45,403 nt of DNA, taken from positions 1 to 45,403 of the forward strand of contig NZ_UNOZ01000038.1 in assembly GCF_900536025.1 (NCBI RefSeq), read 5' to 3'. Source of the DNA: Pseudomonas reidholzensis. GTDB lineage: Bacteria > Pseudomonadota > Gammaproteobacteria > Pseudomonadales > Pseudomonadaceae. Of this stretch, positions 1 through 9,007 are shown piece after piece. A program made the translations under genes and the position numbers. Numbering within the stretch: position 1 is the first letter of the stretch; the number at the start of each line of letters is the position of its first letter. Below the pieces are notes generated by a model. The model saw nothing but the letters and a program-made list of their open reading frames with translations, searched no databases and was not told the origin of the DNA.

Positions 1-1380
1 GACAAGCTGCAGCTGCCCGCGACGGCGCGTCAGTTGGTCAACCAGCAGATCCGCAGCCGCTACGACGAGCCGTCGCGCTTGTCGCTGCTGTATTTCGCCC
101 AGCAGACTCGCGTCTACCGCGGCGTCAGCGACCGCGACCTGCGCGCCGCCCGCCTGCTGGGTGGCAGCCCGGTGCTGGCGCAGGCCTTCGTCAAGCAACT
201 GAAGACCATCAAGACCAGCTCGCCGGTCACCGCCATCGTCCAGGACAAGGACGGCGTCACGGTCAAGGTCGGCAGCGTCGGCTACCAGGCGGACTACCTG
301 GTGATGGCCGTGCCGCTGCGCGCCCTGGGCAAGATCCAGATGACCCCGGGCCTGGACAACCAGCACCTGGCGGCCATGAAAGGCACCAACTATGGCTGGC
401 GTGACCAGCTGATGCTCAAGTTCAAGCAGCCCGTGTGGGAAAGCCGCGCGCGGATGTCCGGCGAGATCTTCAGCAACACCGGCCTGGGCATGCTGTGGAT
501 CGAGCCCGCGCTCAAAGGCGGCGCCAACGTGGTGATCAACCTGTCCGGCGACAACGCTCGCCTGCTGCAGGCCTTTGGCGACAAGCAGATGGTCGACCAG
601 GTGCTGATTCGCCTGCACGCCTTCTACCCGCAGGCTCGCGGTGCCTTCACCGGCTATGAAGTGAAGCGCTACAGCACCGATGCCGGCACCGGCGGCGCCT
701 ACCTGGCCTACGGCCCGGGGCAGATCAGCAAGTACTGGCGCCTGTGGGAACGTCCGGTGCAACGTATCGCCTTTGCCGGTGAGCACACCGATGCGCTTTA
801 CCCGGGCACCCTCGAAGGCGCCCTGCGCAGTGGTCAGCGTGCGGCTGGCCAGGTTCAGGACCTGGCGGCGGGCAAGTCGTTCGACCCGGCCAAGGCTGCA
901 CCGGTCGCGGCTGCGGCGGGTGCAGTGGCGGCGAAGGGCAAGGGCGGGTTCTTCTCCAACCTGTTCGGCGGCGCCGACAAGACCGACAAGCAAGACAAGG
1001 CACCCGCCAAGGCCGAGCCGGTGACCGCAAAGGAGGCTGAACAGGTCAAAAAGCCGGGCTTCTTCTCGCGCCTGTTTGGCGGTGGCGACAAGCCCGAGGT
1101 GAAGACTGCGCCGATGGCCAAGGCTGAAGAGGTCGCCCCGGTTGCAGCCCCTGCGCCCGTGGCGGCACCGGTTGCGCCAGCGCCGGTGGTCAAGCCAGCG
1201 CCGGTCAAGCCAGCGGCCAGCAAGGCCGCCCCTGCCAAGCATGCCCCGGCGCACAAGCCGGCGGCCAAGTCCGAGCCGGCCAAGAAGGCCGCTGCCAAGC
1301 CGGCACCGGTGAAGAAAGCGACTGCCAAGTCGGAGCCGGTGAAGAAGCCTGCGGCCAATGCCCAGGCCAAGGCTGGCTGA
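1..1380 (+). CDS. FAD-dependent amine oxidase (flavin monoamine oxidase family), 5' end outside window
   Basis: The reading frame is open from base 1, so only the last 459 residues are visible and the N-terminal FAD dinucleotide-binding motif lies upstream. The oxidase C-terminus is clear: the segment FAGEHTDALYPGTLEGALRSG (about codons 260-280) matches the conserved FAD-contacting 'AGE...G..EGA..SG' signature of monoamine/polyamine oxidases. Such enzymes oxidise amines with O2. The substrate cannot be read from this fragment. After about codon 290 comes an unusual tail of some 160 residues rich in Lys, Ala and Pro. It contains two near-identical aromatic motifs, GGFFSNLFGG and PGFFSRLFGG, each followed by a charged stretch, and ends in Lys/Ala/Pro repeats. 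The tail is not part of the usual oxidase fold. It could tether the protein to nucleic acid or the membrane, which is inference. A cytochrome b561 gene follows on the same strand after about 200 bases. Confidence 0.85.
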   Translation, partial: DKLQLPATARQLVNQQIRSRYDEPSRLSLLYFAQQTRVYRGVSDRDLRAARLLGGSPVLAQAFVKQLKTIKTSSPVTAIVQDKDGVTVKVGSVGYQADYLVMAVPLRALGKIQMTPGLDNQHLAAMKGTNYGWRDQLMLKFKQPVWESRARMSGEIFSNTGLGMLWIEPALKGGANVVINLSGDNARLLQAFGDKQMVDQVLIRLHAFYPQARGAFTGYEVKRYSTDAGTGGAYLAYGPGQISKYWRLWERPVQRIAFAGEHTDALYPGTLEGALRSGQRAAGQVQDLAAGKSFDPAKAAPVAAAAGAVAAKGKGGFFSNLFGGADKTDKQDKAPAKAEPVTAKEAEQVKKPGFFSRLFGGGDKPEVKTAPMAKAEEVAPVAAPAPVAAPVAPAPVVKPAPVKPAASKAAPAKHAPAHKPAAKSEPAKKAAAKPAPVKKATAKSEPVKKPAANAQAKAG

Positions 1381-1392
1381 CACCCTCTGGAT

Positions 1393-1417
1393 GGCTGGGG
1401 CCCTGGCGGCCCCAGCC
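1393..1417. terminator. GC-rich stem-loop after the oxidase gene
   Basis: Perfect 10-bp arms GGCTGGGGCC / GGCCCCAGCC with a 5-base loop, 12 bases after the oxidase stop codon. No T-tract follows, so it may be a Rho-assisted 3' end or an mRNA-stabilising hairpin rather than a classic intrinsic terminator. Confidence 0.4.
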
Positions 1418-1504
1418 TCTGAACCACCTCCCCCTGCAGAATTTCCGCTATGGTTAATGTTTCCTTAATAGCGAACTCACACAATACCTATCTGCAAATC
1501 CGAT

Positions 1505-1533
1505 AATAAATAGCGGTTTTTTCCGCTTTTATT
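1505..1533 (+). terminator. AT-flanked stem-loop upstream of cytochrome b561
   Basis: AATAAATAGCGG and CCGCTTTTATT pair with one bulged base around a T6 loop. The A-rich 5' arm and T-rich 3' arm resemble a weak intrinsic terminator for the upstream gene. It could equally be part of the cytochrome leader. The surrounding 1440-1560 segment is clearly more AT-rich than its neighbours and probably also carries the promoter for the cytochrome b561-yceI pair. Confidence 0.3.
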
Positions 1534-1585
1534 CGATACGTTACAGGTTAGTCTGTGCACAGCTTCCACGGGGAATCACGCCAAC

Positions 1586-2137
1586 ATGCAAGTTCGCAAC
1601 TCACCTTCTCGCTATGGCCTGGTCAGCATCGTCATGCACTGGGGTGTGGCCTTGGCGGTCTTCGGCCTGTTCGCCCTGGGCCTGTGGATGGTCGGCCTCG
1701 ACTACTACAGCCCATGGCGCAAGTCCGGCCCTGACCTGCACAAGAGCATCGGCCTGGTGCTGTTGGCCGTGATGGCCCTGCGGGTCGTCTGGCGGTTCGT
1801 CAGCCCACCACCACCGGCACCGGCCAACCACGGGCCACTGACCCGCGTCGCCGCGACGCTGGGGCACCTGGCGCTGTACCTCGGGTTGTTTGCCGTGATG
1901 ATCGCCGGTTACCTGATCTCTACCGCCGACGGTGCCGGTATCCCGGTATTCGGCCTGTTCGAAGTGCCGGCGCTGCTCAGCAACCTGCCCGACCAGGCAG
2001 ACACCGCCGGCCTGATCCACTTCTACCTGGCCTGGGGGTTGGTGATCTTCGCCGTCCTGCATGGCCTGGCCGCTCTCAAGCACCATTTCATCGACCGTGA
2101 CGCGACCCTGCTGCGCATGCTGGGCCGCAAAGCTTGA
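1586..2137 (+). CDS. Cytochrome b561 family protein
   Basis: A 183-residue inner-membrane di-haem cytochrome b561 of the bacterial YodB/CybB type. Four hydrophobic segments can be seen. Histidines that fit haem ligation lie near the N-terminus (MHWGVA), after the first loop (DLHKSIG) and in the last two segments (IHFYLAW and VLHG). It would move electrons between quinol and periplasmic acceptors. The start is supported by GGGGA upstream of the ATG. The yceI gene begins 31 bases downstream on the same strand. This pairing is recurrent in proteobacteria, where YceI-like periplasmic proteins bind isoprenoid quinones, so the two probably form one operon handling quinone-linked electron flow or oxidative protection. 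The exact physiological partner is not shown by the sequence. Confidence 0.9.
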   Translation: MQVRNSPSRYGLVSIVMHWGVALAVFGLFALGLWMVGLDYYSPWRKSGPDLHKSIGLVLLAVMALRVVWRFVSPPPPAPANHGPLTRVAATLGHLALYLGLFAVMIAGYLISTADGAGIPVFGLFEVPALLSNLPDQADTAGLIHFYLAWGLVIFAVLHGLAALKHHFIDRDATLLRMLGRKA

Positions 2138-2168
2138 CTCTCAACCTCAATTGCAAGGAATCGTAAGC

Positions 2169-2747
2169 ATGTTGAAAAAGACCTTTGCCGCTCTGGCGCT
2201 CGGTACCGCTCTGTTCACCGCTGGCCAGGCCATGGCTGCCGATTACAAGATCGACAAGGAAGGCCAGCACGCGTTCGTCGACTGGAAGATCAGCCACCTG
2301 GGCTACAGCTTCATCCACGGCACCTTCAAGGACTTCGACGGCACGTTCAGCTGGGACAGCGCCAAGCCAGAAGCGAGCAAGATTGCCGTCGACCTGAAAA
2401 CCGCCAGCCTGTGGTCCAACCACGCCGAGCGTGACAAGCACATCGCCAGCAAAGACTTCCTCGACGTGGCCAAGTTCGCGGACGCCAAGTTCGTCTCCAC
2501 CGCGGTCAAATCGACCGGCGACAAGACGGCTGACGTCACCGGCGACCTGACCTTCCACGGCGTGACCAAGCCGGTCACCTTCAAGGCCACCTTCAACGGT
2601 GAAGGCAAGGATCCATGGGGCGGCGAGCGTGCTGGCTTCAACGCCACCACCACGCTGAACCTGAACGATTTCGGCATCAAGGGCCCAGGCCCGACTTCGC
2701 AGACCGTCGACCTGGACATCAGCCTGGAAGGCGTGAAGCAGAAGTAA
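2169..2747 (+). CDS. YceI family periplasmic lipid/isoprenoid-binding protein
   Basis: A 192-residue protein starting MLKKTFAALALGTALF, with a clean Sec signal peptide cleaved after AMA (about residue 23). The mature part has the YceI pattern: DKEGQHAFVDWKISHLGYS near the start, a central F.SWD...PEASKIAVDLKT strand, and the C-terminal GP...V.L.I.L.G ending. YceI proteins form a lipocalin-like barrel that binds polyisoprenoids such as ubiquinone-type molecules in the periplasm. The ATG at 2169 is chosen because it has an AAGGA ribosome binding site and gives the signal peptide directly; longer upstream versions lose it. It is second in a probable operon with cytochrome b561 and is followed by a strong bidirectional terminator. 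Confidence 0.92.
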   Translation: MLKKTFAALALGTALFTAGQAMAADYKIDKEGQHAFVDWKISHLGYSFIHGTFKDFDGTFSWDSAKPEASKIAVDLKTASLWSNHAERDKHIASKDFLDVAKFADAKFVSTAVKSTGDKTADVTGDLTFHGVTKPVTFKATFNGEGKDPWGGERAGFNATTTLNLNDFGIKGPGPTSQTVDLDISLEGVKQK

Positions 2748-2792
2748 TCTGCTGAAGCTGTCGGCCTCTTCGCGGGGCCGATCCAAGCCCAT

Positions 2793-2822
2793 GAAAAAGC
2801 CGCCCGATTGGGCGGCTTTTTC
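2793..2822. terminator. Bidirectional intrinsic terminator between yceI and rhlE2
   Basis: Arms GAAAAAGCCGCCC and GGGCGGCTTTTTC with a GATT loop form a 13-bp perfect stem. A-tract and T-tract flanks make it work on both strands. It lies between the convergent yceI (+) and helicase (-) genes. Confidence 0.88.
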
Positions 2823-2840
2823 AGGTCTGCAGAAACGTAA

Positions 2841-4751
2841 TCAGCGATTACGGGTCAGCAGTGCCGGGCGTTCGCCACGTGGGCGGCTCGGCAGGTCTTC
2901 CAGCTGCTCAGGCGTCGGGTAACGGTCGAGCTTGGATTCCTTGCGGATGATCACGGGCTGGCTCTGCGAGTCACGCGGGTTGCGCACTGCAGGCTCCTGG
3001 CTGGCAGCGTCGTCGCGGCCGGCGGAGCGGTTGCGACCCGGGTTGCCATCACGACGACCACCGCCGTTGTTGCTGTTGTTGCTGCGTGGACGCTTCTCGC
3101 CCGAGCCTTGACGCGGCTGGCCGGCATTGTTGCTGCCGTTGTTGCTGCGGGCCTGGCCCTGGCCACCGCCACCGGCGGGACGACCGCTGCCTTGAGTCTG
3201 GCCCTGTGCAGGCGCAGCGCCGGGGCGACGGTTGCGGCCCTGGTTCTTGGCGTTCTGGTAGGGGCTGACGTAGTCGGCGCGGTTACCGAAGTTGTCGACG
3301 TCGTCGTCGAGGAACGTTTCCGGGTCGCGATTGCCGGACGCCTCGCGCTTCTCGCCCTGGGCGGCCTGCGGCTGACGTGGCTTGTTGTCACGTGGCTTGC
3401 GCGCCTGTTGTTGCGGCTTGTCGCCGGACTTTTTCTCGGCAGGCTTGTCAGCGGCGGGCTGCTTGGCCTTGCCTTTGTCCTTTCCCTTATCCTTGCGACC
3501 GCCGTTGCTGTCTTTGCCGGCGTCGCCACGTGGCTGGTTACGGCCACCGCGGCCAGGGTTCTGCGGACGTTCGCGAACTTCCGGCTTCTCGGCTTCTACC
3601 TGGCTGGCATCGAAGCCCATCAGGTCGCCGTCCTGGATCTTCTGGCGAGTGACGCGCTCGATGCTCTTGAGCAGCTTCTCTTCATCCGGCGCGACCAGCG
3701 AGATGGCCTCGCCCGAACGACCGGCACGGCCGGTACGGCCGATGCGGTGAACGTAGTCTTCCTCGACGTTGGGCAGCTCGAAGTTGACCACGTGCGGCAG
3801 CTGGTCGATGTCCAGGCCACGGGCGGCGATGTCGGTAGCCACGAGGATGCGTACGGTGTTGGCCTTGAAGTCGGCCAGCGCCTTGGTGCGCGCGTTCTGG
3901 CTCTTGTTGCCGTGGATCGCGGCAGCCGGCAGGCCGTGCTTCTCGAGGTACTCGGCCAGGCGGTTGGCGCCATGCTTGGTGCGGGTGAACACCAGTACCT
4001 GTTCCCAGGCACCGAGGGTGATCAGGTGCGCCAGGAGGGCACGCTTGTGGCTGGCGGGCAGGCGGTAGACGCGCTGCTCGATACGCTCGACGGTGGTGTT
4101 CGGCGGCGTGACCTCGATGCGCTCGGGGTTGTGCAGCAGCTTGTCGGCGAGGTCGGTGATGTCTTTCGAGAAGGTCGCCGAGAACAGCAGGTTCTGGCGC
4201 TTGGCCGGCAGGCGGGCGAGGACCTTCTTGACGTCATGGATGAAGCCCATGTCGAGCATGCGGTCGGCTTCATCGAGGACCAGGATCTCGACATGCGAGA
4301 GGTCGACCTTGCCTTGGCCGGCCAGGTCGAGCAGGCGACCCGGGCAGGCCACGAGGACGTCGACGCCCTTGGCCATGGCCTGGACCTGCGGGTTCATGCC
4401 GACACCGCCGAAGATGCAGGTGCTGACCAGGCTCAGGTCACGGGCATAGACCTTGAAGCTGTCGTGGACCTGGGCCGCCAGTTCGCGGGTCGGGGTCAGG
4501 ACCAGTACGCGCGGTTGGCGCGGGCCGTGGCGCTGGGACTTGTCGGGGTGACCACCCGGGAACAGGCGCTCGAGGATTGGCAGGGCGAAGCCGCCGGTTT
4601 TACCTGTACCTGTCTGTGCGGCGACCATCAGGTCGCGACCTTGCAACACGGCGGGAATGGCCCGCTGTTGCACCGGGGTGGGCTGGGTATAGCCCGCTGC
4701 CTCGATAGCGCGGACAAGTGCCTCGGAGAGACCGAGGGAAGCAAAGGACAT
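2841..4751 (-). CDS. rhlE2: DEAD-box RNA helicase, RhlE2 type, with long disordered C-terminus
   Basis: A 636-residue ATP-dependent RNA helicase. All core motifs are present: Q motif (GYTQPTPVQQ), Walker A AQTGTGKT, PTRELA, DEAD, SAT, the ARGLDI segment and HRIGRTGRAGR, within about the first 380 residues. About 250 residues follow that are rich in Arg, Gly, Asn, Gln, Lys and Pro, with RGG-like and SNN/GGG repeats. Length and context next to the metF/ahcY locus match P. aeruginosa RhlE2 (PA0428), which has a similar extension and is linked to the RNA degradosome. The gene symbol is assigned by that resemblance. The ATG at 4751 has AGGA upstream; a TTG two codons earlier is less likely. The C-terminal tail probably binds RNA or partner proteins and may promote condensates, which is inference from composition. 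Confidence 0.88.
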   Translation of the reverse strand: MSFASLGLSEALVRAIEAAGYTQPTPVQQRAIPAVLQGRDLMVAAQTGTGKTGGFALPILERLFPGGHPDKSQRHGPRQPRVLVLTPTRELAAQVHDSFKVYARDLSLVSTCIFGGVGMNPQVQAMAKGVDVLVACPGRLLDLAGQGKVDLSHVEILVLDEADRMLDMGFIHDVKKVLARLPAKRQNLLFSATFSKDITDLADKLLHNPERIEVTPPNTTVERIEQRVYRLPASHKRALLAHLITLGAWEQVLVFTRTKHGANRLAEYLEKHGLPAAAIHGNKSQNARTKALADFKANTVRILVATDIAARGLDIDQLPHVVNFELPNVEEDYVHRIGRTGRAGRSGEAISLVAPDEEKLLKSIERVTRQKIQDGDLMGFDASQVEAEKPEVRERPQNPGRGGRNQPRGDAGKDSNGGRKDKGKDKGKAKQPAADKPAEKKSGDKPQQQARKPRDNKPRQPQAAQGEKREASGNRDPETFLDDDVDNFGNRADYVSPYQNAKNQGRNRRPGAAPAQGQTQGSGRPAGGGGQGQARSNNGSNNAGQPRQGSGEKRPRSNNSNNGGGRRDGNPGRNRSAGRDDAASQEPAVRNPRDSQSQPVIIRKESKLDRYPTPEQLEDLPSRPRGERPALLTRNR

Positions 4752-4971
4752 GGGCAATCCTGTTCTCGTGGGGGCTAGGCCCTATGGGGTGATCTGCCTG
4801 GCGCGACGGGCATCTGAGGGATGCGATCGCGTCCGGTCCAGCTTGGCGTCACTGCGCATCCGGGAGGCGTCGAGTAGGCACTTATGGAGTGCATTGGCGA
4901 CGATCGAGATGCCTGTTGCGAGGCCGAGCGTCCGGGCGTGAGCCGGGCGGGAAGGCCCGAGTATAACAGAG

Positions 4972-5760
4972 CTATCGCGGCGTGCCGCTTTCCTGCTGCT
5001 CAACGGCGCCAGGAAAGCGCCCGGGCGGGCTGTCGTACTGGGCAACAAGGCTGGCATACGCGGGTTCCTGCTTGAAACGGCGCAGTTCGTCGGCGAACGC
5101 GCGGGCTATTTTGTCGCGCCCGGGTTTGCGCGCCAGGCCGAGGAACTGCTGGTTGCGGCTGATCACCAGGGGCTGTTGTTCGAGGTCTTGCTGCAATCCC
5201 AACTGCTGTTGCAGGTAGCGGCCGACGCGGCGGTCGGTGACCAGCAGGTCGATGCGGCCGAGCATCAGCTTGCCGAAGTTGGCCTCATGGGTGGGGGCAG
5301 GTTCGCGCTTGAACAGCGGCGACTGGTTGAACGCGGCGCCGTAGTTGTAGCCCGGCGAGGTGCCGACAGTCAGCCCCTGAAGGTCTGCCAGGCGCTCGAC
5401 TGCAGGGCCTTGGCCGCGCTTGCGCAACAGTACGAACTCGGCCTCAGACATGGGCTCCTCGGGGAACACCATGTACGCCTTGCGCGCCTCGCTCAGGAAG
5501 ATGTCCAGCACGCCGTCGGCCAGGCCCTGCTCGACCATCACCAGGCAGCGCTTCCAGGGCATGAACTGCACGTCCAGCTCGATGCCCAGACGCTGGAACA
5601 CCTCGCGGGCGACTTCGTAGTCGATGCCCTTGGGCTGGCCGTCCTGCTGGTACACGTAGGGTGCCCACTCGTCCGTGACCAGGCGCAGGCGTTCGGCCTG
5701 GGCCAGTGAGCACAGGCAGGTCAGCAGCAACAGGCAGAGGGTGTAGGCGAGGCGTGGCAT
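4972..5760 (-). CDS. Periplasmic substrate-binding protein (ABC transporter SBP_bac_3-like), orphan
   Basis: A 262-residue secreted protein. The start at 5760 gives MPRLAYTLCLLLLTCLCSLAQA, a typical signal peptide. The mature part opens with ERLRLVTDEWAPYVYQQDGQPKGIDYEVAREVF, the pattern of polar amino acid-type periplasmic binding proteins, and includes the DLQGLTVGTSPGYNYGAAF hinge segment and the TDRRVG segment of lobe 2. No permease or ATPase gene is adjacent, so it may serve a distant transporter or act as a sensor. The W-x-P-Y and MPWKRCL(V)MVEQG patterns resemble a Pseudomonas group of stand-alone binding proteins, of which a second member lies at 28867-29604. The substrate is unknown. 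It is transcribed in the same direction as metF, 136 bases downstream of the metF stop. Confidence 0.82.
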   Translation of the reverse strand: MPRLAYTLCLLLLTCLCSLAQAERLRLVTDEWAPYVYQQDGQPKGIDYEVAREVFQRLGIELDVQFMPWKRCLVMVEQGLADGVLDIFLSEARKAYMVFPEEPMSEAEFVLLRKRGQGPAVERLADLQGLTVGTSPGYNYGAAFNQSPLFKREPAPTHEANFGKLMLGRIDLLVTDRRVGRYLQQQLGLQQDLEQQPLVISRNQQFLGLARKPGRDKIARAFADELRRFKQEPAYASLVAQYDSPPGRFPGAVEQQESGTPR

Positions 5761-5857
5761 GGCGTGAGAGTACGCCGTCCGTCGGGGGATGAACAGTGAA
5801 GCTGGGTTGTGCAAAAAGGGTTTTTTGTACAAGCCCGAGCCGCTCTATCGCAGGGCG

Positions 5858-5882
5858 GACGGGCCCCGTGATGGGGCCCGTC
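5858..5882 (-). terminator. Stem-loop after metF
   Basis: Perfect 10-bp arms GACGGGCCCC / GGGGCCCGTC with a 5-base loop, about 15 bases beyond the metF stop codon. No T-tract follows on the minus strand. A second AT-rich imperfect hairpin (5807-5832, TTGTGCAAAAA / TTTTTTGTACAA) lies just beyond it. Together they plausibly end the ahcY-metF transcript. Confidence 0.45.
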
Positions 5883-5896
5883 GGACGCGAGCGAAA

Positions 5897-6742
5897 CTAG
5901 CGCGGCAGCTTCAGGTTGTTCCAGATCGCCAAGCTCGGCTCGGCCTGGTTCAGGGTATAGAAGTGCAGCCCGGGTGCGCCGCCTTGCAGCAGCTGTTCGC
6001 ACATGCGGGTGATCACGTCTTCACCGAAGGCCTGGATGCTGGCGGTGTCGTCGCCATAGGCTTCCAGCTGCTTGCGGATCCAGCGCGGCAGCTCGGCGCC
6101 GCAGGCATCGGAGAAGCGTGCCAGTTTGCTGTAGTTGGTGATCGGCATGATGCCGGGCACCACCGGGATGTCCACGCCCATCTTCTGCACGCGCTCGACG
6201 AAATAGAAGTAGCTGTCGGCGTTGAAGAAGTACTGGGTGATGGCGCTGTCGGCACCGGCCTTGACCTTGTGCACGAAGTTGGCCAGGTCGGCCTCGAAGT
6301 TCTGCGCCTGCGGGTGCATCTCCGGGTAGGCGGCGACTTCCAGGTGGAAGTGATCGCCGCTTTCCTGGCGGATGAACTCGACCAGGTCGCTGGCGTAGCG
6401 CAGCTCGCCCGAGGCCATGCCCATACCGGACGGCAGGTCGCCACGCAGGGCGACGATACGCTTGATCCCGGCAGCCTGGTACTCGCCGATCAGCGCGCGC
6501 AGGTCAGCCTTGGTGTCGCCGACGCATGACAGGTGCGGGGCGGCGGCGACCTTCACTTCGCTTTCCAGCTGCAGCACGGTGTTCAGCGTGCGGTCGCGGG
6601 TCGAGCCACCGGCACCGTAGGTGCAGGAGAAGAAGTCGGGGTTGTAGCCGGCCAGCTGGCGGGCAACGCCCATCAGCTTTTCATGGCCCGCTTCGGTCTT
6701 GGTCGGGAAGAATTCGAAACTGTAACGGCGTTCTTGGGACAT
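5897..6742 (-). CDS. metF: 5,10-methylenetetrahydrofolate reductase
   Basis: A 281-residue flavoenzyme that reduces 5,10-methylene-THF to 5-methyl-THF, the methyl donor for methionine synthesis. Family marks are the opening YSFEFFPTKTEAG, the FFSCTYGAGGSTRDRT segment, the RGDLP motif (ALRGDLPSGMG) and the C-terminal PGLHFYTLN segment, all full length. The start MSQERRYSFEF is well placed, with GAGGATTGAAAG upstream. The gene lies downstream of ahcY on the same strand with a 131-base spacer holding two hairpins. The pair serves the two halves of the activated methyl cycle: AhcY clears S-adenosylhomocysteine and MetF supplies the methyl group to re-methylate homocysteine. It is probably co-transcribed from the riboswitch-controlled ahcY promoter, with possible partial attenuation in the spacer. 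Confidence 0.96.
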   Translation of the reverse strand: MSQERRYSFEFFPTKTEAGHEKLMGVARQLAGYNPDFFSCTYGAGGSTRDRTLNTVLQLESEVKVAAAPHLSCVGDTKADLRALIGEYQAAGIKRIVALRGDLPSGMGMASGELRYASDLVEFIRQESGDHFHLEVAAYPEMHPQAQNFEADLANFVHKVKAGADSAITQYFFNADSYFYFVERVQKMGVDIPVVPGIMPITNYSKLARFSDACGAELPRWIRKQLEAYGDDTASIQAFGEDVITRMCEQLLQGGAPGLHFYTLNQAEPSLAIWNNLKLPR

Positions 6743-6787
6743 CTTTCAATCCTCAGCTGCAAGCTCGAGGCCGCACGCTGCAAGTAA

Positions 6788-6817
6788 AAGCCAGGGCGGT
6801 GTGGGCCGGCCTGGCTT
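6788..6817 (-). terminator. Terminator-like hairpin in the ahcY-metF spacer
   Basis: On the minus strand AAGCCAGG and CCTGGCTT pair around a 14-base loop and run into TTTTACTT, which resembles an intrinsic terminator inside the operon. A second hairpin with 9-bp arms CTGCGAGCG / CGCTCGCAG (6839-6865) lies just after the ahcY stop. They could lower metF expression relative to ahcY or stabilise the ahcY message. Confidence 0.4.
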
Positions 6818-6873
6818 GGGCATCTTTCAAGATCCGTACTGCGAGCGCCGCGCGGACGCTCGCAGCCAGCCGC

Positions 6874-8283
<1,410 letters not shown>

Positions 8284-8292
8284 GAAGAGCCT

Positions 8293-8313
8293 CCATTCGT
8301 AGTGTGCGAATGG
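8293..8313 (-). promoter_or_regulatory. Hairpin overlapping the ahcY Shine-Dalgarno, probable riboswitch expression platform
   Basis: On the minus strand CCATTCG and CGAATGG form a perfect 7-bp stem with a 7-base loop. The 3' arm supplies the GG of the GGAGG ribosome binding site, and the 5' arm begins within the last bases of the riboswitch core. Stem formation would hide the ribosome site and compete with the end of the aptamer. The switching role is inference. Confidence 0.6.
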
Positions 8314-8397
8314 GCGCCGTTGTGCGTTGAGCGTCCGCAGGGCGGACAACGCCCCAACCGAGCCTGACAGGCCGAGCCTGCTGCAGCGCCCCTCGGA
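8311..8397 (-). promoter_or_regulatory. SAH riboswitch (S-adenosylhomocysteine-responsive leader)
   Basis: The minus-strand leader of ahcY reads CCGAGGGGCGCTGCAG, then a small AGGC-TCG-GCCT hairpin, then CAGGCTCGG closing the first helix. A GTCCGC-CCT-GCGGAC hairpin follows, and then CAACGGCGCCCA, which can pair back with the GCGC of the 5' segment as a pseudoknot. The pieces CGAGG-GCGCTGC, AGGCTCG and AACGGCGC in this order are the conserved core of the SAH riboswitch class known in front of ahcY in beta- and gamma-proteobacteria. SAH binding is expected to turn expression on. Confidence 0.9.
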
Positions 8398-8577
8398 TGG
8401 GTGGCGGGCATGGCACCGCGGCGGGTTGCCATGTGAAACGGCGCAGATTATAGCTCGGCGTGTGCCCAGGCCCAAGGTTTTCTGTCGATTAATCGAGACG
8501 ATAGTCGATCATCAATGGAGACCCGCGGCAGGCTCTGCCATGATGGCTGCACGTAAACCAAGCCGGTAGGAGCTTTG

Positions 8578-8979
8578 ATGAACTTCCACACCCGCAAGTG
8601 GGTTAAACCCGAAGACCTCAACCCCAATGGCACCCTGTTCGGCGGCAGCCTGCTGCGCTGGATCGACGAAGAGGCGGCGATCTACGCCATCGTCCAGCTG
8701 GGCAACCAGCGCGTGGTGACCAAGTACATCTCGGAGATCAACTTCGTCAGCGCCTCGCGCCAGGGCGACATCATCGAGCTGGGCATCACCGCCACCGAAT
8801 TTGGCCGCACCTCGATCACCCTCAAGTGCGAAGTGCGCAACAAGATCACCCGCAAGAGCATCCTCACCGTCGACAAGATGGTCTTCGTCAACCTGGGCGA
8901 TGATGGCCAGCCGGCCGCTCATGGGCGGACCGAGATCAAGTACGTGCAGGATCAGTTCCCCGACAGCGCTGTCGAGTAA
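8578..8979 (+). CDS. Acyl-CoA thioesterase, hotdog fold (YciA/BFIT-like)
   Basis: A 133-residue single hotdog domain. The opening MNFHTRKWVKPEDLNPNGTLFGGSLLRWIDEEAAIYA holds the N...G.LFGG...WIDE segment of the acyl-CoA thioesterase family, where the acidic residue activates the hydrolytic water. A strand EINFVSASRQGDIIELG follows. Such enzymes cleave acyl-CoA to free acid and CoA in the cytosol; chain-length preference cannot be read here. The ATG at 8578 has GTAGGAG upstream. The gene is divergent from ahcY across a 294-base region that contains the riboswitch, and convergent with the antiporter gene across a long REP-like palindrome. Confidence 0.88.
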   Translation: MNFHTRKWVKPEDLNPNGTLFGGSLLRWIDEEAAIYAIVQLGNQRVVTKYISEINFVSASRQGDIIELGITATEFGRTSITLKCEVRNKITRKSILTVDKMVFVNLGDDGQPAAHGRTEIKYVQDQFPDSAVE

Positions 8980-9007
8980 CGGTTGAGATTGGCTGGAAAC
9001 GGCGTTG

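Noticed and set aside
3108..4778. 556-codon plus-strand open frame opposite the RhlE2 gene
   Set aside because: Antisense of a clear helicase; Leu/Ala/Val/Gly-rich with no motifs.
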